A stretch of DNA of 64,000 nt, taken from assembly GCF_000744775.1 (NCBI RefSeq), contig NZ_JQMP01000003.1, forward strand, positions 930,001 through 994,000, read 5' to 3'. Under the pieces are notes generated by a model, which ran no database searches, had not been told where the DNA came from, and was given only the letters and a program-made list of their open reading frames with translations. Of the stretch, positions 27,940 to 37,372 are shown in pieces (position 1 is the first letter of the stretch; each line of letters starts with the position of its first letter). A program made the translations under genes and the position numbers. The stretch comes from Thermorudis peleae (lineage in GTDB: Bacteria; Chloroflexota; Chloroflexia; Thermomicrobiales; Thermomicrobiaceae).

Positions 27940-29314
27940 CACGCTTGCCTCATTGGCGAAGCGCCGTGGCTTCGTCTACCCGGGCAGCGAGATCTACGGC
28001 GGCCTGGCCAATACCTGGGATTTTGGCCCACTTGGCGCCGAACTCAAGCGCAACATCAAGCAAGCCTGGTGGGAGTTCTTCATCCAGCGGCGCGAGGACA
28101 TGGTCGGCCTGGACGGCGGGATCCTGCTCCACCCCCGCGTCTGGGAAGCCTCAGGCCATGTCGCCGAGTTCAACGACCCCTTAATCGACTGCCGCAACTG
28201 CAAGAGCCGCTTCCGGGCCGATACCTTCGTCGAGGAGCGGCTCGGCATCTCGGCCGAAGGCTTGAGCGTCGAGGAGTTAACGCGGCTGATCGAGGAGTAC
28301 CAGCCAGCGTGCCCCGTCTGTGGCCAGCGCAACTGGACGCCGGTTCGCCGCTTTAACTTGATGTTCAAGACGTTCATCGGCCCGGTCGAGGAGCAGAGCG
28401 CGCAAGTCTACCTCCGGCCGGAGACGGCGCAAGCGATCTTCGTCAACTTCAAGCAGGTGCTGCAGAGCAGCCGGCAGAAGATCCCCTTCGGCATCGGCCA
28501 AATCGGCAAAGCCTTTCGGAACGAGATTACCCCGGGCAACTTCATCTTCCGCCTGCTCGAGTTCGAGCAGATGGAGATCGAGTACTTCATTCGGCCAGAA
28601 TCCTGGGAGGCTGCTTTCGAGCACTGGCTTGCCGAAATGGGGCAGTTCTTCGCCCGCATCGGCCTGCGCGCTGAGCGGCTCCGCCTGCGTGAGCACAGCC
28701 CGCACGAGTTGTCGCACTATTCCAAGCGAACCGTCGATTACGAGTACCTTTTCCCCTTCGGCTGGAAAGAGCTTGCGGGGCTCGCCTACCGCACCGACTA
28801 CGACTTGCGTCGCCACCAGGAGTACAGCGGCGAAGATCTGAGCTACTTCGACCAGGAACGCAACGAGCGCTTCATCCCTCACGTCATCGAGCCCACGATG
28901 GGCGTGGAGCGGCTCTTCCTGGCCCTGCTCGTCGATGCCTACGATGAAGAGCCAGCGGTTGACGTGAACGGCAAGCCCTACACGCGCGTCGTCTTGCGCT
29001 TCCACCCACGGATCGCGCCCTACAAGGCGGCAGTGCTGCCGCTGATGCGCAAGCCCGAACTGGTGGAGAAGGCCCGGGCCGTGGCTGCGCTCCTCCGCAA
29101 CCATTTCATGATCGAGTACGACGAGACGCAGAGCATCGGCCGGCGCTACCGCCGCCAGGACGAAATCGGCACGCCCTACTGCATCACAATCGACTACCAG
29201 ACGCTGGATGACGACACCGTGACCATTCGTGACCGCGACACGATGGCGCAGGATCGCGTCGCCATCAGCGCGCTGCCGCACGTGCTCGCCGAGCGGCTCG
29301 GGTACGGCGCATAA
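27905..29314 (+). CDS. glyS: Glycyl-tRNA synthetase, alpha2 class II type
   Basis: 469 residues starting at the ATG at 27905, preceded by GGGAGGGG. The start [21 protein letters not shown] with [11 protein letters not shown] is the eukaryote/thermophile-like homodimeric GlyRS, not the alpha2beta2 form. A Zn-binding knuckle pair is visible (DCRNC near residue 97 and CPVC near 137). Class II motif 2 lies around [14 protein letters not shown] and motif 3 around [11 protein letters not shown]. The C-terminal anticodon-binding domain follows. It charges tRNA-Gly. The start codon sits inside the 3' end of the recombinase gene, suggesting translational coupling or at least co-transcription. Confidence 0.96.
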   Translation: MSAPHPVTVSLDTLASLAKRRGFVYPGSEIYGGLANTWDFGPLGAELKRNIKQAWWEFFIQRREDMVGLDGGILLHPRVWEASGHVAEFNDPLIDCRNCKSRFRADTFVEERLGISAEGLSVEELTRLIEEYQPACPVCGQRNWTPVRRFNLMFKTFIGPVEEQSAQVYLRPETAQAIFVNFKQVLQSSRQKIPFGIGQIGKAFRNEITPGNFIFRLLEFEQMEIEYFIRPESWEAAFEHWLAEMGQFFARIGLRAERLRLREHSPHELSHYSKRTVDYEYLFPFGWKELAGLAYRTDYDLRRHQEYSGEDLSYFDQERNERFIPHVIEPTMGVERLFLALLVDAYDEEPAVDVNGKPYTRVVLRFHPRIAPYKAAVLPLMRKPELVEKARAVAALLRNHFMIEYDETQSIGRRYRRQDEIGTPYCITIDYQTLDDDTVTIRDRDTMAQDRVAISALPHVLAERLGYGA

Positions 29315-29373
29315 CGCGCGTCGCTGCCTCCGCTGTGCGGGCTGGTGGCGCAGGCGACAGGCGCGTTCAGGGG

Positions 29374-30240
29374 CTAGAGCGTCTGGTCGGGGTGGGCAAG
29401 ACGCTGGTAGATGGCTGAGAGCTCGTCATCTGAGTAGTAGTGGATGACAATCTGGCCGCCTTTCCGGCCGGGGCGGAGTTCGACTTTCGTGCCGAGCGCA
29501 CGCCGGAACCCTTCCTCCACGTGCTGCAGTGCTGGCGGGAGCGAGCGGGGTGCTGTGGCGCGCGACGTCCGCTGCGCCCAGCGCTGCACCAGCGCTTCCG
29601 TCTGTCGGACCGTCAGCCCTCGCTCGATGACGATGGCCAGCGCCGCGACCTGGTCGAGGGCGTTCGGCAGGCCGAGCAGGGCTCGCGCGTGCCCCTCGGT
29701 GATCTGACCGTCAGCCAGCGCGGCTTGAATGGCAGGCGGCGCGTGTAGCAGGCGGAGCGTGTTGGCGATCGCCGCGCGGCTGCGGCCGACGCGCGCAGCC
29801 AGCTCTTGCTGCGTGAGTCCAAATTCGGTGATCAGCGCCTGGTAGGCGGCTGCTTCTTCCAGTGGCGTCAGGTCCGCCCGTTGCAGGTTCTCGATCAGGG
29901 CGATTTCGAGTGTCTCGCGCGGCGTTACGTCGCGGATGATTGCCGGGATCGTCGCGAGCCCGGCCAAGCGGGCTGCCCGCCAGCGACGCTCGCCCGCGAC
30001 AAGCTGAAACGTGGTACCGTCGTCAGCGCGCGTGACGATGATCGGCTGGACCACACCGTGGGCGCGAATGGACTCGGCCAGCGCCGCGAGCGCATCCTCA
30101 TCGATGCGCTGCCGGGGTTGGTGGGGGTTGGGCTGGATCGCGTCGAGCGGCAGTTCGACAATCTCGCTCTGCACCTGCCCGGTATCGTGCTGGATCAGCG
30201 CGTCCAGTCCGCGCCCAAGGCCGCCACGTCGCTGTCGCAT
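29374..30240 (-). CDS. parB: ParB/Spo0J-family chromosome partition protein
   Basis: 288 residues from the ATG at 30240 (MRQRRGGLGRGLDALI, the standard ParB start). The CTPase/ParB-nuclease-like domain shows NPHQPR, then the signature GERRWRAA near residue 95 and IENLQRADLTPLEEA. A helix-turn-helix follows (LTQQELAARVGRSRAAI). The C-terminal part is the dimerisation region. ParB binds parS sites and spreads by CTP-driven clamping to organise the origin. No parA is in the window, no gidA/rnpA-type origin genes are near, and I found no canonical 16-bp parS. It converges on glyS with a 59-bp gap. Confidence 0.92.
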   Translation of the reverse strand: MRQRRGGLGRGLDALIQHDTGQVQSEIVELPLDAIQPNPHQPRQRIDEDALAALAESIRAHGVVQPIIVTRADDGTTFQLVAGERRWRAARLAGLATIPAIIRDVTPRETLEIALIENLQRADLTPLEEAAAYQALITEFGLTQQELAARVGRSRAAIANTLRLLHAPPAIQAALADGQITEGHARALLGLPNALDQVAALAIVIERGLTVRQTEALVQRWAQRTSRATAPRSLPPALQHVEEGFRRALGTKVELRPGRKGGQIVIHYYSDDELSAIYQRLAHPDQTL

Positions 30241-30507
30241 GCCACACCTCATCCACTTCTCTTCGGAGTCTAGCGTAGGCGCGCGCACTTGGCCAAGCCG
30301 CTTGCACGGCAGCTGCCGTGGCAGGCCAGCCCGGCCAGTGCGAGCACGACTGCCGCGTGTTGTCGAGCCTGGCAGCGCTGGCCGCTGGGCGGAGCACATC
30401 CCCAGCCGGCACGGCGTCGCGCGCTGGTGGGCAGCGTTCGGTTATGCGGGCGATTCCGGAGTAGACTCAAGCGGGGCAGACGGCCCTGAGGTTGATTGCG
30501 AGGGACT

Positions 30508-31449
30508 ATGCAGTGGGTCATGAGCCTTGTCGCGTTGGTTGTCGGCGCTGCCGTAGTACGCGTCTGGGCGCATCTTGGGCAACGCCGGCCGCTTTTCCGC
30601 CGGCTCCTGTTCGGGGCGATTGCGCTGCTTGGGCTGCTCGCCTGCGTGGCCGGGGTGGCGCTGTGGGCCGGCCTCGGCAGCCAGTTCATCCAGAACCAGC
30701 GCAGCGTCGCACTCGCGTTCGCTGGTGTCGGGCTTGGACTTCTCCTGCCTCTCATGCCGTGGGTGCGGCGCGCGCTTGCCTGGGTGACGCCGATTGATCC
30801 TGCTTCCGTGCTCGATACGGTCGGCCTTTCGGCCGCGTTTGCTTTCATTGGCCTGAGCGTGGGGATCACCACGGCGCTGTCGCCCGATACCACGCTGCAA
30901 CCGGTCACCCTCAGTGAACTCGTGGCACAGTCAGCGGCCTTCGTCGTGGTCGCGTTCGTGCTGGTTGGACTAGGGATCGAGCGCGGGTGGCATGAGACGA
31001 TTGAGCGCCTTGGGTTTCGGCCCCTGTCCCTTCGCGGCGTTGGCAACGCACTGGCATTGATTGCCCTGCTGTTCGTTGCGTCTGGCTTGGCTGGCGCGCT
31101 GACGCAAGCGCTGCAGCCGGAGTTGACGCAGCAAGTCGGTCAGCGGATGGTTGAGCTGACGGGGCCGGTCTCGTCGCTGCCCGGCGCGGTCGTGCTTGGC
31201 ATCTCCGCTGGCGTTGGTGAGGAGATCCTGTTTCGCGGGGCAATCCAGCCGCGGTTCGGCATCTGGCTCACCTCCCTGCTGTTCACTATGGCACATGTGC
31301 AGTATGCCTTCTCGTTCTTGCTGCTTGGCGTCTTTGCGCTGAGCCTGATCCTCGGCTGGGAACGGAAGCGCTATGGCACCCTCGCCTGCATCCTGACACA
31401 CGCTGGCTATGACCTCATCGCGGTCTTGCTCCAGAGCGTTGTGCGCTAG
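30508..31449 (+). CDS. CPBP-family intramembrane glutamic endopeptidase (Abi-like)
   Basis: 313 residues with about eight hydrophobic segments. The three family motifs are in the C-terminal half: EEILFRG (about residue 235), FTMAHVQY (about 262) and THAGYDL (about 300), with Glu and His forming the active site in the membrane. Members process prenylated proteins or act in bacteriocin immunity and other roles; the target is unknown. GAGGG lies 4 bases before the ATG at 30508; an in-frame TTG at 30496 with its own GAGG is a possible alternative. It converges on the anti-sigma gene. Confidence 0.88.
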   Translation: MQWVMSLVALVVGAAVVRVWAHLGQRRPLFRRLLFGAIALLGLLACVAGVALWAGLGSQFIQNQRSVALAFAGVGLGLLLPLMPWVRRALAWVTPIDPASVLDTVGLSAAFAFIGLSVGITTALSPDTTLQPVTLSELVAQSAAFVVVAFVLVGLGIERGWHETIERLGFRPLSLRGVGNALALIALLFVASGLAGALTQALQPELTQQVGQRMVELTGPVSSLPGAVVLGISAGVGEEILFRGAIQPRFGIWLTSLLFTMAHVQYAFSFLLLGVFALSLILGWERKRYGTLACILTHAGYDLIAVLLQSVVR

Positions 31450-31489
31450 CCAGCGGTCGGGATGCGTCGGCCGAGCGTTCGCCGCGCCG

Positions 31490-33133
31490 TTAGCTGCTAG
31501 CAACCGGGAACTGCGCCCAGCTGCCACTCTCGAGCAGCATGTAGACGAACCCGCGGTCGCTCAGGATCAGGATACCGTGCTCGAAGGGTTGCACGCGTGC
31601 GCCTTGCGCCATCACGTGCGGTGTCGCTTCCGTGGCATAGCCGATGCTATCGAGCAGTTGTTGCTGTTTCCAGACCAGGCCATACTTCCCGCCTGGAATC
31701 CAGAGGTTCGGCTGCGCTTGGCTCGCTGGATCGCCCTGCTCGGTCGGTGCCGGAAGGCTGACCCACGAGCCATCGTCCTTGAGGATGTAGAAGGTGTTGG
31801 TGTCGATGCGCTCGAGCATGACGCCGCGCTGGAAGGCGAGTTCGCTCGCCGCGACGGTATAGGCCAGGCCAGTTGGGGAGCCGAGCAGCTTCTGGACTTG
31901 CTGATCTCCCCAATAGACCTGAGCGAAGGCACCAGTCACTGGCGTTGGCTGTGGCGTGGGCGTTGGTGACGCTGCCGGCGTTGACGTCGCTGCCGGTGCT
32001 GGCGTCTCTTGTGGCGTCGGCGTCGTTGCCGGTGTTGCCGCCGCTGGTGCTGTCGGGCTTGGCACGACGCTCGGCGTTGCCGTTGGCTGGCTCAGCGGAG
32101 TCGGCGTTGGGCTTGCTGGGGGCGTTGCTGCGGCCGGTGCTGGAGCAGTCGTTCCAGACCCAGCAGAGCTTGTGGGCACGCTGTTGCCCGCCGTACCTGT
32201 GCCGCCTGCCGACGAACTGCGGGGTGGTTGTGCTGTCGTCGCTGGTGATGGTGCAGCAGCCGACCCAGCACTCTGCCCATGGCCTTGCTGCGGCGCTGGC
32301 GTGGGGTTCGCAGGCGCCGGCGATGATGCCGCGGCAACCGCCGTTGGTGGCACGGCGGTCGCTGTGCTGGCAGCTGGCGGCGGTGTTGCCGTGGTGTTGG
32401 CCGTTGCGGATGGCTGTGGCGTAGTCGCAGCGGGCGTTTCCGTGGGTGCTGGCGTGCTCGTCGCGGTTGGCGCTGAGGCGATCGCCGAAGTTGTGCGGAA
32501 GGTCAGTGTCCAGTCTTGCTGCAGCTCGTGTCCCCACCGGTCTCGTGCGCCATGGAGGATCGCAATCGTGTAAATCGTATCGGGCAGGAGTGACGCTTGT
32601 TGCTCGCTACTCGCGCCGATGACGAGCGTAGTTCCACGCCAGCTGATGGGCAGGCGCTCGCGCTCGCCAGCGGGGGAGATGCGCAGGTGGCTCGCGACCG
32701 AGGCCTCATCCATTGGCTTGGTGAAGGTAATCGTCACCGGGCGGTAGAACGGCCAGGTCGCGTTGGCCGCCGGTTCCGAGCTGACAATGCTCGGGGGTAG
32801 TGCTTGGGCGTAGAGCAGCGTGCCGAGGAGCATGAGAATCAGCCCGAGGGCAAACGCGAACGCGACTGGGCTGACAGAGAGGCGAAGCCAGCGTGGCCGG
32901 CGCTGTTCCCGTTCGATGGCGGCGCGGATCTCGTGGTGCAGTGTTGGCGGCACTGGTGCTGTGGGGAGTTGATGCAGTTGCTCACGCATGCGCTCGTAGG
33001 ACGCGAGGAGCGCGCGGCAGTCCGCGCATTCGGCAAGGTGTGCCTGCAGCCGAGCCACATCATCGGGGCTCAGCTCTCCATCCATGTAGGCTGAGAGCAG
33101 TGGCCGGATGGACTTACAGGCGCGAGAGGTCAT
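31490..33133 (-). CDS. Membrane anti-sigma factor with zinc finger, Ig-like domain and long Pro/Thr/Ala linker
   Basis: 547 residues. The N-terminal zf-HC2 anti-sigma domain (about 1-60) has the HxxxCxxC pattern in AHLAECADC. A single membrane helix follows at about 90-112 (AFALGLILMLLGTLLYA). Outside, an SbsA-type Ig-like domain (about 115-215) is followed by about 190 residues of Thr/Pro/Ala-rich linker and a C-terminal domain of about 140 residues (from VYWGDQQVQKLLG to the end) rich in aromatic residues, which I cannot assign. It should hold the ECF sigma factor at the membrane and release it on an envelope signal. Its start overlaps the sigma stop by 4 bp. Convergent with the CPBP gene. 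Confidence 0.9.
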   Translation of the reverse strand: MTSRACKSIRPLLSAYMDGELSPDDVARLQAHLAECADCRALLASYERMREQLHQLPTAPVPPTLHHEIRAAIEREQRRPRWLRLSVSPVAFAFALGLILMLLGTLLYAQALPPSIVSSEPAANATWPFYRPVTITFTKPMDEASVASHLRISPAGERERLPISWRGTTLVIGASSEQQASLLPDTIYTIAILHGARDRWGHELQQDWTLTFRTTSAIASAPTATSTPAPTETPAATTPQPSATANTTATPPPAASTATAVPPTAVAAASSPAPANPTPAPQQGHGQSAGSAAAPSPATTAQPPRSSSAGGTGTAGNSVPTSSAGSGTTAPAPAAATPPASPTPTPLSQPTATPSVVPSPTAPAAATPATTPTPQETPAPAATSTPAASPTPTPQPTPVTGAFAQVYWGDQQVQKLLGSPTGLAYTVAASELAFQRGVMLERIDTNTFYILKDDGSWVSLPAPTEQGDPASQAQPNLWIPGGKYGLVWKQQQLLDSIGYATEATPHVMAQGARVQPFEHGILILSDRGFVYMLLESGSWAQFPVASS

Positions 33134-33714
33134 GATGCTTTTGCCTGCTCCTTCTGGCTGTAGATCGTCCGAAATTCCTCACGGGCCCGGAAGAGCAGCG
33201 ACTTGACCGCGCCCTGTGAGATCCCCAGGATTTCGGCGATCTCCGTGGTTGACAGCCCTTCATGTTCGCGGAGGAGCAGGACGAGCCGGTGTCGCGGGTG
33301 CATCTCGTTCAGCACTTGCTGGATCAGTTCCCGCAGTTCAATCCGCAGCATCGCATGTTCTGGGTTGTCCAGATCAGCAGAGCGTTCATGCACGCTGCGG
33401 TGCTCCCACGGGAGCCAGCGGAAGCGGTTGCGGCGCCGGAGCGTGTCCAAACACAAGTTCGCAGCGATGCGCCGCAACCAGCCGCCAAGGTTCAATTCAC
33501 CGCGTTGCGATGGCAGAGCTCGATAGGCCCGGACAAAACATTCTTGCGTAAGATCAAGCGCTTCTTCGGGATTGCCGACCATCCGATAAATGAACTGGAA
33601 GATTGGCCGTTCATACTGCTGGTAAATCGCCTCGAACGCGGCGTGATCACCCTCCTTGGCGCGACTGATCCACTGCGCTTCTTCTGCAGCGGACAAGGTG
33701 ACCGAGCCGTCCAT
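33130..33714 (-). CDS. RNA polymerase ECF sigma factor
   Basis: 194 residues from the ATG at 33714, which has GGAGG seven bases upstream; an ATG two codons earlier is too close. Sigma region 2 is visible around FEAIYQQYERPIFQFIYRM and ALDLTQECFVRAYRAL, and region 4 around LSTTEIAEILGISQGAVKSLL. It is the partner of the anti-sigma factor encoded directly downstream (4-bp overlap) and very likely drives its own operon from the promoter at 33737-33761. The regulon is unknown. Confidence 0.95.
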   Translation of the reverse strand: MDGSVTLSAAEEAQWISRAKEGDHAAFEAIYQQYERPIFQFIYRMVGNPEEALDLTQECFVRAYRALPSQRGELNLGGWLRRIAANLCLDTLRRRNRFRWLPWEHRSVHERSADLDNPEHAMLRIELRELIQQVLNEMHPRHRLVLLLREHEGLSTTEIAEILGISQGAVKSLLFRAREEFRTIYSQKEQAKAS

Positions 33715-33736
33715 CAGCATTCCTCCATAGTGGTTT

Positions 33737-33761
33737 AACGAACAACGTGCGGAAAGGTTAC
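33737..33761 (-). promoter_or_regulatory. ECF-type promoter, likely autoregulatory
   Basis: On the minus strand GTAACC (33761-33756) and CGTT (33740-33737) are separated by 15 bases, matching the AAC...CGTT layout of ECF promoters, just upstream of the sigma gene. Confidence 0.65.
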
Positions 33762-33887
33762 GACAACGCCCTCTGATCCATCTTGAGCCTAGCGTAGAGT
33801 CAAGGCCGTGTCAATGGTGCGTGGGGCGCATCTGCTACAATAGCGGCTGCTTCGCCGCAACTGGCGGCTCGCGATGGGAGTGCTGCC

Positions 33888-35771
33888 ATGGTCCATCCTT
33901 TCCTGGCACGGATGCAGCAAGGACCGGTGTTGTGTGACGGCGCGATGGGGACGCAGCTCTATGAGCGGGGTGTCCGCCTCGACGCCTGTTTTGACGCTGT
34001 CACGCTGACGAATCCGTCGCTGGTGCTCGAGATTCACCGTGATTACATTCTCGCCGGCGCTGAAATCATCGAGACGAACACGTTTGGCGCCAACCGCTAT
34101 AAGCTGGAAGCGCACGGGCTCGCCGATCGCGTGCGCGAGGTGAACTTCCGGGCCGTGAAAGTGGCGCGTGAGGCACGGGAGATTACTGGTCAGCCGGTCT
34201 TCATTGCTGGTTCCATTGGGCCGACCGGGCGAACCCTTGCTCCCCTTGGGCGGACGCCGCCGGAGCAAGTTCGCGCTGCGTACCGCGAGCAGGTCGAGGC
34301 GTTGCTTGAAGGCGGCGTTGACCTGCTGATCATCGAAACCATGAGCCAGCTCGAAGAAGTGCGACAGGCGGTGCTCGCAGCTCGTGAGGTCAGCGACCTG
34401 CCGATCGTCGTCCAGATGACGTTCGCGTCGGACGGGCGGACGCTCGTTGGCCACACGCCTGAAGAAGTCGTCCACGCCGTACGCGAGCTTGGTGTGACCG
34501 CCATCGGCGTCAATTGCAGCGTCGGGCCGCGGCACGTGCTCGACGTCTTGCGGCGCATGGCTGGGGTTACCCAAGGCCAGGTGCCGCTGGCTGGCCAGCC
34601 CAACGCAGGCTGGCCAACCCAGGTCGGTGAGCGGGTGATCTACACCGCTTCGCCGAGCTACTTCGCCCAGTATGCGCGCGAAGCGGCAGCGTTGGGCGTC
34701 GTGATCATCGGTGGCTGTTGCGGCACAACGCCCCAGCATATCCAGGCGATGCGTCAGGCCCTCGATGCGCTGCGCGAGACAGCGCAGCGGCCTGACACCG
34801 TGGTCGAAATTCGTCCGCGTGCTGCTCAACCAGTGCTCGCGCCCGAAGGGCCGACGCGGCTTGCGCAAAAACTGGGCAAAGAGTTTGTCGTGAGCGTCGA
34901 AATCGACCCGCCGAAGGGGCTCAATCCCCGCAAAGCCCTCGACGGTGCTCGGCTGCTCAAGCAGGCCGGCGTCGAGTTCATCAACGTCGCTGATAGCCCG
35001 ATGGCACGGGTCCGCATGAGTGCGCTCGCGCTCTGCTACCTCATTCAGCACGAGGTCGGCCTCGAGACGATCCTGCATTTCACGACGCGCGACCGCAACC
35101 TCATGGGCTTACAGTCTGACTTGATCGGCGCCCATGCCGTTGGAGTGCGCAACATCATTGCCCTCACGGGCGACCCCCCAACGCTCGGCGACTATCCGCA
35201 CGCGACACCGGTGTACGATGTCGATTCCATCGGCTTAGTCAGCATTATCAAGGCGTTTAACCGCGGCGTCGACGCTGGCGGGGCATCGATCGGCCAGATG
35301 GCGAGCTTCACTGTCGCTGTCGCCTGCGATCCAACCAAGCCCGATCTTGAGCAGGAAATCGAGCGCCTTCATCGCAAGATCGAGGCTGGGGCTGACCTGA
35401 TTATGACCCAGCCGATCTTTGCCATTGAGACCTGGCAGCATTTCGTTGCTCGCTATGAAGCGCAGTATGGGCCGATCCCAATCCCTGTCCTTTTAGGTAT
35501 CTTGCCGCTCCAAAGCTATCGCCATGCGCTGTTTTTGCATAACGAGGTGCCGGGCATCACGCTCACGGAAGAAGCGCTTGAGCGCATGCGACGGGCAGGG
35601 CCGGAAGGACGGAGCGAGGGGATCAAGCTTGCCCAGGCGTTGCTCTTGCAAGTGCGCGAGATTGCTCACGGCACCTATCTCATGCCCTCATTTGGGCGCT
35701 ATGAAGTGGCAGCCGAGGTTGTAGCCGTCCTGCCAAACCGCCAGCTCGTTGTGCCAGCGCCGCAGCGCTAG
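33888..35771 (+). CDS. Bifunctional homocysteine S-methyltransferase / methylenetetrahydrofolate reductase
   Basis: 627 residues, a fusion. The N-terminal half (about 1-300) is a Pfam S-methyl-transferase domain with the three Zn cysteines in GVNCSVGP and GGCCGTTP. The C-terminal half (about 325-610) is a MetF-like flavin TIM barrel ([21 protein letters not shown]-like region at [20 protein letters not shown]). It resembles the YitJ-type proteins of Bacilli. It should make 5-methyl-THF and transfer a methyl group to homocysteine, giving methionine without the large MetH. The ATG lies 47 bases after a strong TACAAT -10 at 33836-33841 with no clear -35; no riboswitch fits in so short a leader. 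Confidence 0.93.
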   Translation: MVHPFLARMQQGPVLCDGAMGTQLYERGVRLDACFDAVTLTNPSLVLEIHRDYILAGAEIIETNTFGANRYKLEAHGLADRVREVNFRAVKVAREAREITGQPVFIAGSIGPTGRTLAPLGRTPPEQVRAAYREQVEALLEGGVDLLIIETMSQLEEVRQAVLAAREVSDLPIVVQMTFASDGRTLVGHTPEEVVHAVRELGVTAIGVNCSVGPRHVLDVLRRMAGVTQGQVPLAGQPNAGWPTQVGERVIYTASPSYFAQYAREAAALGVVIIGGCCGTTPQHIQAMRQALDALRETAQRPDTVVEIRPRAAQPVLAPEGPTRLAQKLGKEFVVSVEIDPPKGLNPRKALDGARLLKQAGVEFINVADSPMARVRMSALALCYLIQHEVGLETILHFTTRDRNLMGLQSDLIGAHAVGVRNIIALTGDPPTLGDYPHATPVYDVDSIGLVSIIKAFNRGVDAGGASIGQMASFTVAVACDPTKPDLEQEIERLHRKIEAGADLIMTQPIFAIETWQHFVARYEAQYGPIPIPVLLGILPLQSYRHALFLHNEVPGITLTEEALERMRRAGPEGRSEGIKLAQALLLQVREIAHGTYLMPSFGRYEVAAEVVAVLPNRQLVVPAPQR

Positions 35772-35778
35772 CGCCGTG

Positions 35779-35808
35779 TTGCTGACAGATTCTACGCTCT
35801 GGTACACT
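35779..35808 (+). promoter_or_regulatory. Sigma-70-type promoter for rplS
   Basis: TTGCTG (35779-35784) and TACACT (35803-35808) are 18 bases apart, directly after the stop of the previous gene and about 58 bases before the rplS start. Confidence 0.6.
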
Positions 35809-35865
35809 ACCGCGATGGCGAGCGTTGGCGTGGGCGAGGCGCGATGCAGAGGGAGCAGGACAACA

Positions 35866-36237
35866 ATGATGGAAATCATCCAAAGCCTCCAGCGGGAATA
35901 CATGCGGGACGATATCCCACCATTCAGTCCCGGCGACACCGTGCGCGTACACTATCGCGTTGTCGAAGGCAACAATGTCCGTATCCAGCCGTTTGAGGGC
36001 GTCGTGATTCGCAAGCGTGGTGGTGGCACGGACGCAACCTTCACCGTCCGCCGTATTGCCGCCCACGGCATCGGGGTTGAGCGAACGTTCCCCTTGCACA
36101 GTCCCTTTATCGAAAAGATCGAAGTCCTGCGGCACGGGCGTGTTCGGCGAGCCCGCCTCTACTACCTCCGCGGGCGTTCTGGCAAGGCGGCGCGCATCAA
36201 GGAGCGTCGTCGCCCCGAAGGCAGCTACCTGCGCTAG
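35866..36237 (+). CDS. rplS: 50S ribosomal protein L19
   Basis: 123 residues from the first of two adjacent ATGs, preceded by GGGAGCAGGA. Family landmarks are [54 protein letters not shown] and the basic end [19 protein letters not shown]19 sits at the 30S-50S interface. It is followed by a strong terminator and then rnhB, the common rplS-rnhB-yraN order. Confidence 0.97.
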   Translation: MMEIIQSLQREYMRDDIPPFSPGDTVRVHYRVVEGNNVRIQPFEGVVIRKRGGGTDATFTVRRIAAHGIGVERTFPLHSPFIEKIEVLRHGRVRRARLYYLRGRSGKAARIKERRRPEGSYLR

Positions 36238-36262
36238 CACGACGTATCACACGCATGCACTG

Positions 36263-36298
36263 ACGCGGTGGCAACAGCACGCCACCGCGTTCGTTTTT
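36263..36298 (+). terminator. Intrinsic terminator after rplS
   Basis: A perfect 10-bp stem ACGCGGTGGC / GCCACCGCGT (36263-36272 with 36281-36290), 8-nt loop, followed by TCGTTTTT. Confidence 0.9.
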
Positions 36299-36325
36299 CG
36301 GTACCATACCCGGTGAGGGGGGCGT

Positions 36326-36976
36326 GTGGCACGGGTTCGGCCATCGTTCCATCACGAAGCACCGCTGTGGGCGGCAGGGCAGCTCGTAGTAGGCGTTGAC
36401 GAAGTTGGCCGGGGAGCGCTGGCCGGTCCTGTCGTTGCAGCAGCGTGCCTGCTTCCCCCGTGGGTTACCCTGCCCGTTGATGTCTTTGACTCCAAGCAGA
36501 TGACGCGCCCGCAGCGTGAGCGCGCCTTTCACGTCATTCGCCAGTATGGGATCGTGGCCGTGGGGGCAGCGTCGCATCGGGAGATCGACCGGTACGACAT
36601 TCGTCGGGCAACGGCTATTGCCATGTGGCGTGCGCTGCAGCGACTGCCTCACTGGGACGTGCTCTTGTACGATGGCCTGCCCATGCACGAGTTTTCCCAA
36701 CCAGGCATGCACGCGCTTGTCGATGGCGACCAGCACTGCCTGTCAATTGCCTGCGCCGCCATCGTTGCCAAGGTCATCCGTGATGATCTCATGGCGCGAC
36801 TGGCCCGACGGTATCCGGTCTATGGCTGGGACGAGAATGCTGGCTATGGCACGGCGCGTCATCGCCAGGCCCTCGAGCAGTATGGCCCCTCGCCGTTTCA
36901 CCGGCGCTCCTTCGCGCCGATCGCGACACTTGTCGCGCAGGTTTCGTCCCTGACAGTTGGCGAGAGGAGGCGGTGA
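36326..36976 (+). CDS. rnhB: Ribonuclease HII
   Basis: 216 residues from a GTG start with GAGGGG just upstream. The first catalytic Asp-Glu pair is in VGVDEVGRGALAGPVVAAA, DSKQ follows (VFDSKQMTRPQRE), then the Asp in VDGDQHCLSIACAAIVAKV and the typical YGWDENAGYGTARHRQAL. It cleaves RNA in RNA-DNA hybrids, including single ribonucleotides in DNA. Its stop overlaps the next start by 1 base. Confidence 0.96.
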   Translation: MARVRPSFHHEAPLWAAGQLVVGVDEVGRGALAGPVVAAACLLPPWVTLPVDVFDSKQMTRPQRERAFHVIRQYGIVAVGAASHREIDRYDIRRATAIAMWRALQRLPHWDVLLYDGLPMHEFSQPGMHALVDGDQHCLSIACAAIVAKVIRDDLMARLARRYPVYGWDENAGYGTARHRQALEQYGPSPFHRRSFAPIATLVAQVSSLTVGERRR

Positions 36977-37341
36977 TGCCTTCCGCCTATCGTCGCGGTC
37001 GCCAGGGAGAAGCGATTGCCGCGGCGTGGGCCCGGCAACGGGGCTGGCAGGTGCTGGCAACGAATTGGCGGTGCGAAGCGGGAGAGTTGGACCTCGTCGC
37101 GTTGGATGGCGATGTCCTCGTCGCGCTCGAAGTCAAACTCCGTACCGGTGACCGCCATGGCCTCGCTGAGGAGGGGCTGCGTCCCGGACAACTTGACCGT
37201 CTGCTGCAGTCGCTCAGCATGTTTGCGGCAATCCATCCTGAACATGCCGAGCGCCTGTGGCGTGTCGATCTCCTCGCACTCACGCTCGACCGTGGCCAGC
37301 TGCAGCGCGTGACTCATGTTCCGAATCTGACGCTTACCTGA
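36976..37341 (+). CDS. YraN/UPF0102 family protein, predicted endonuclease-like
   Basis: 121 residues. The start at 36976 has GAGAGGAGG six bases upstream. The family pattern is clear: RRGRQGEAIAAAWARQRGWQ, then NWRCEAGELDLVALDGD and ALEVKLRT, with Glu, Asp and Glu-x-Lys forming a PD-(D/E)xK-like nuclease core. The cellular role of YraN proteins is not established; they are often next to rnhB as here. It overlaps rnhB by 1 base. Confidence 0.92.
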   Translation: MPSAYRRGRQGEAIAAAWARQRGWQVLATNWRCEAGELDLVALDGDVLVALEVKLRTGDRHGLAEEGLRPGQLDRLLQSLSMFAAIHPEHAERLWRVDLLALTLDRGQLQRVTHVPNLTLT

Positions 37342-37372
37342 GGCTACCTGACGAGAGAAGGAGAGCAGAGCA

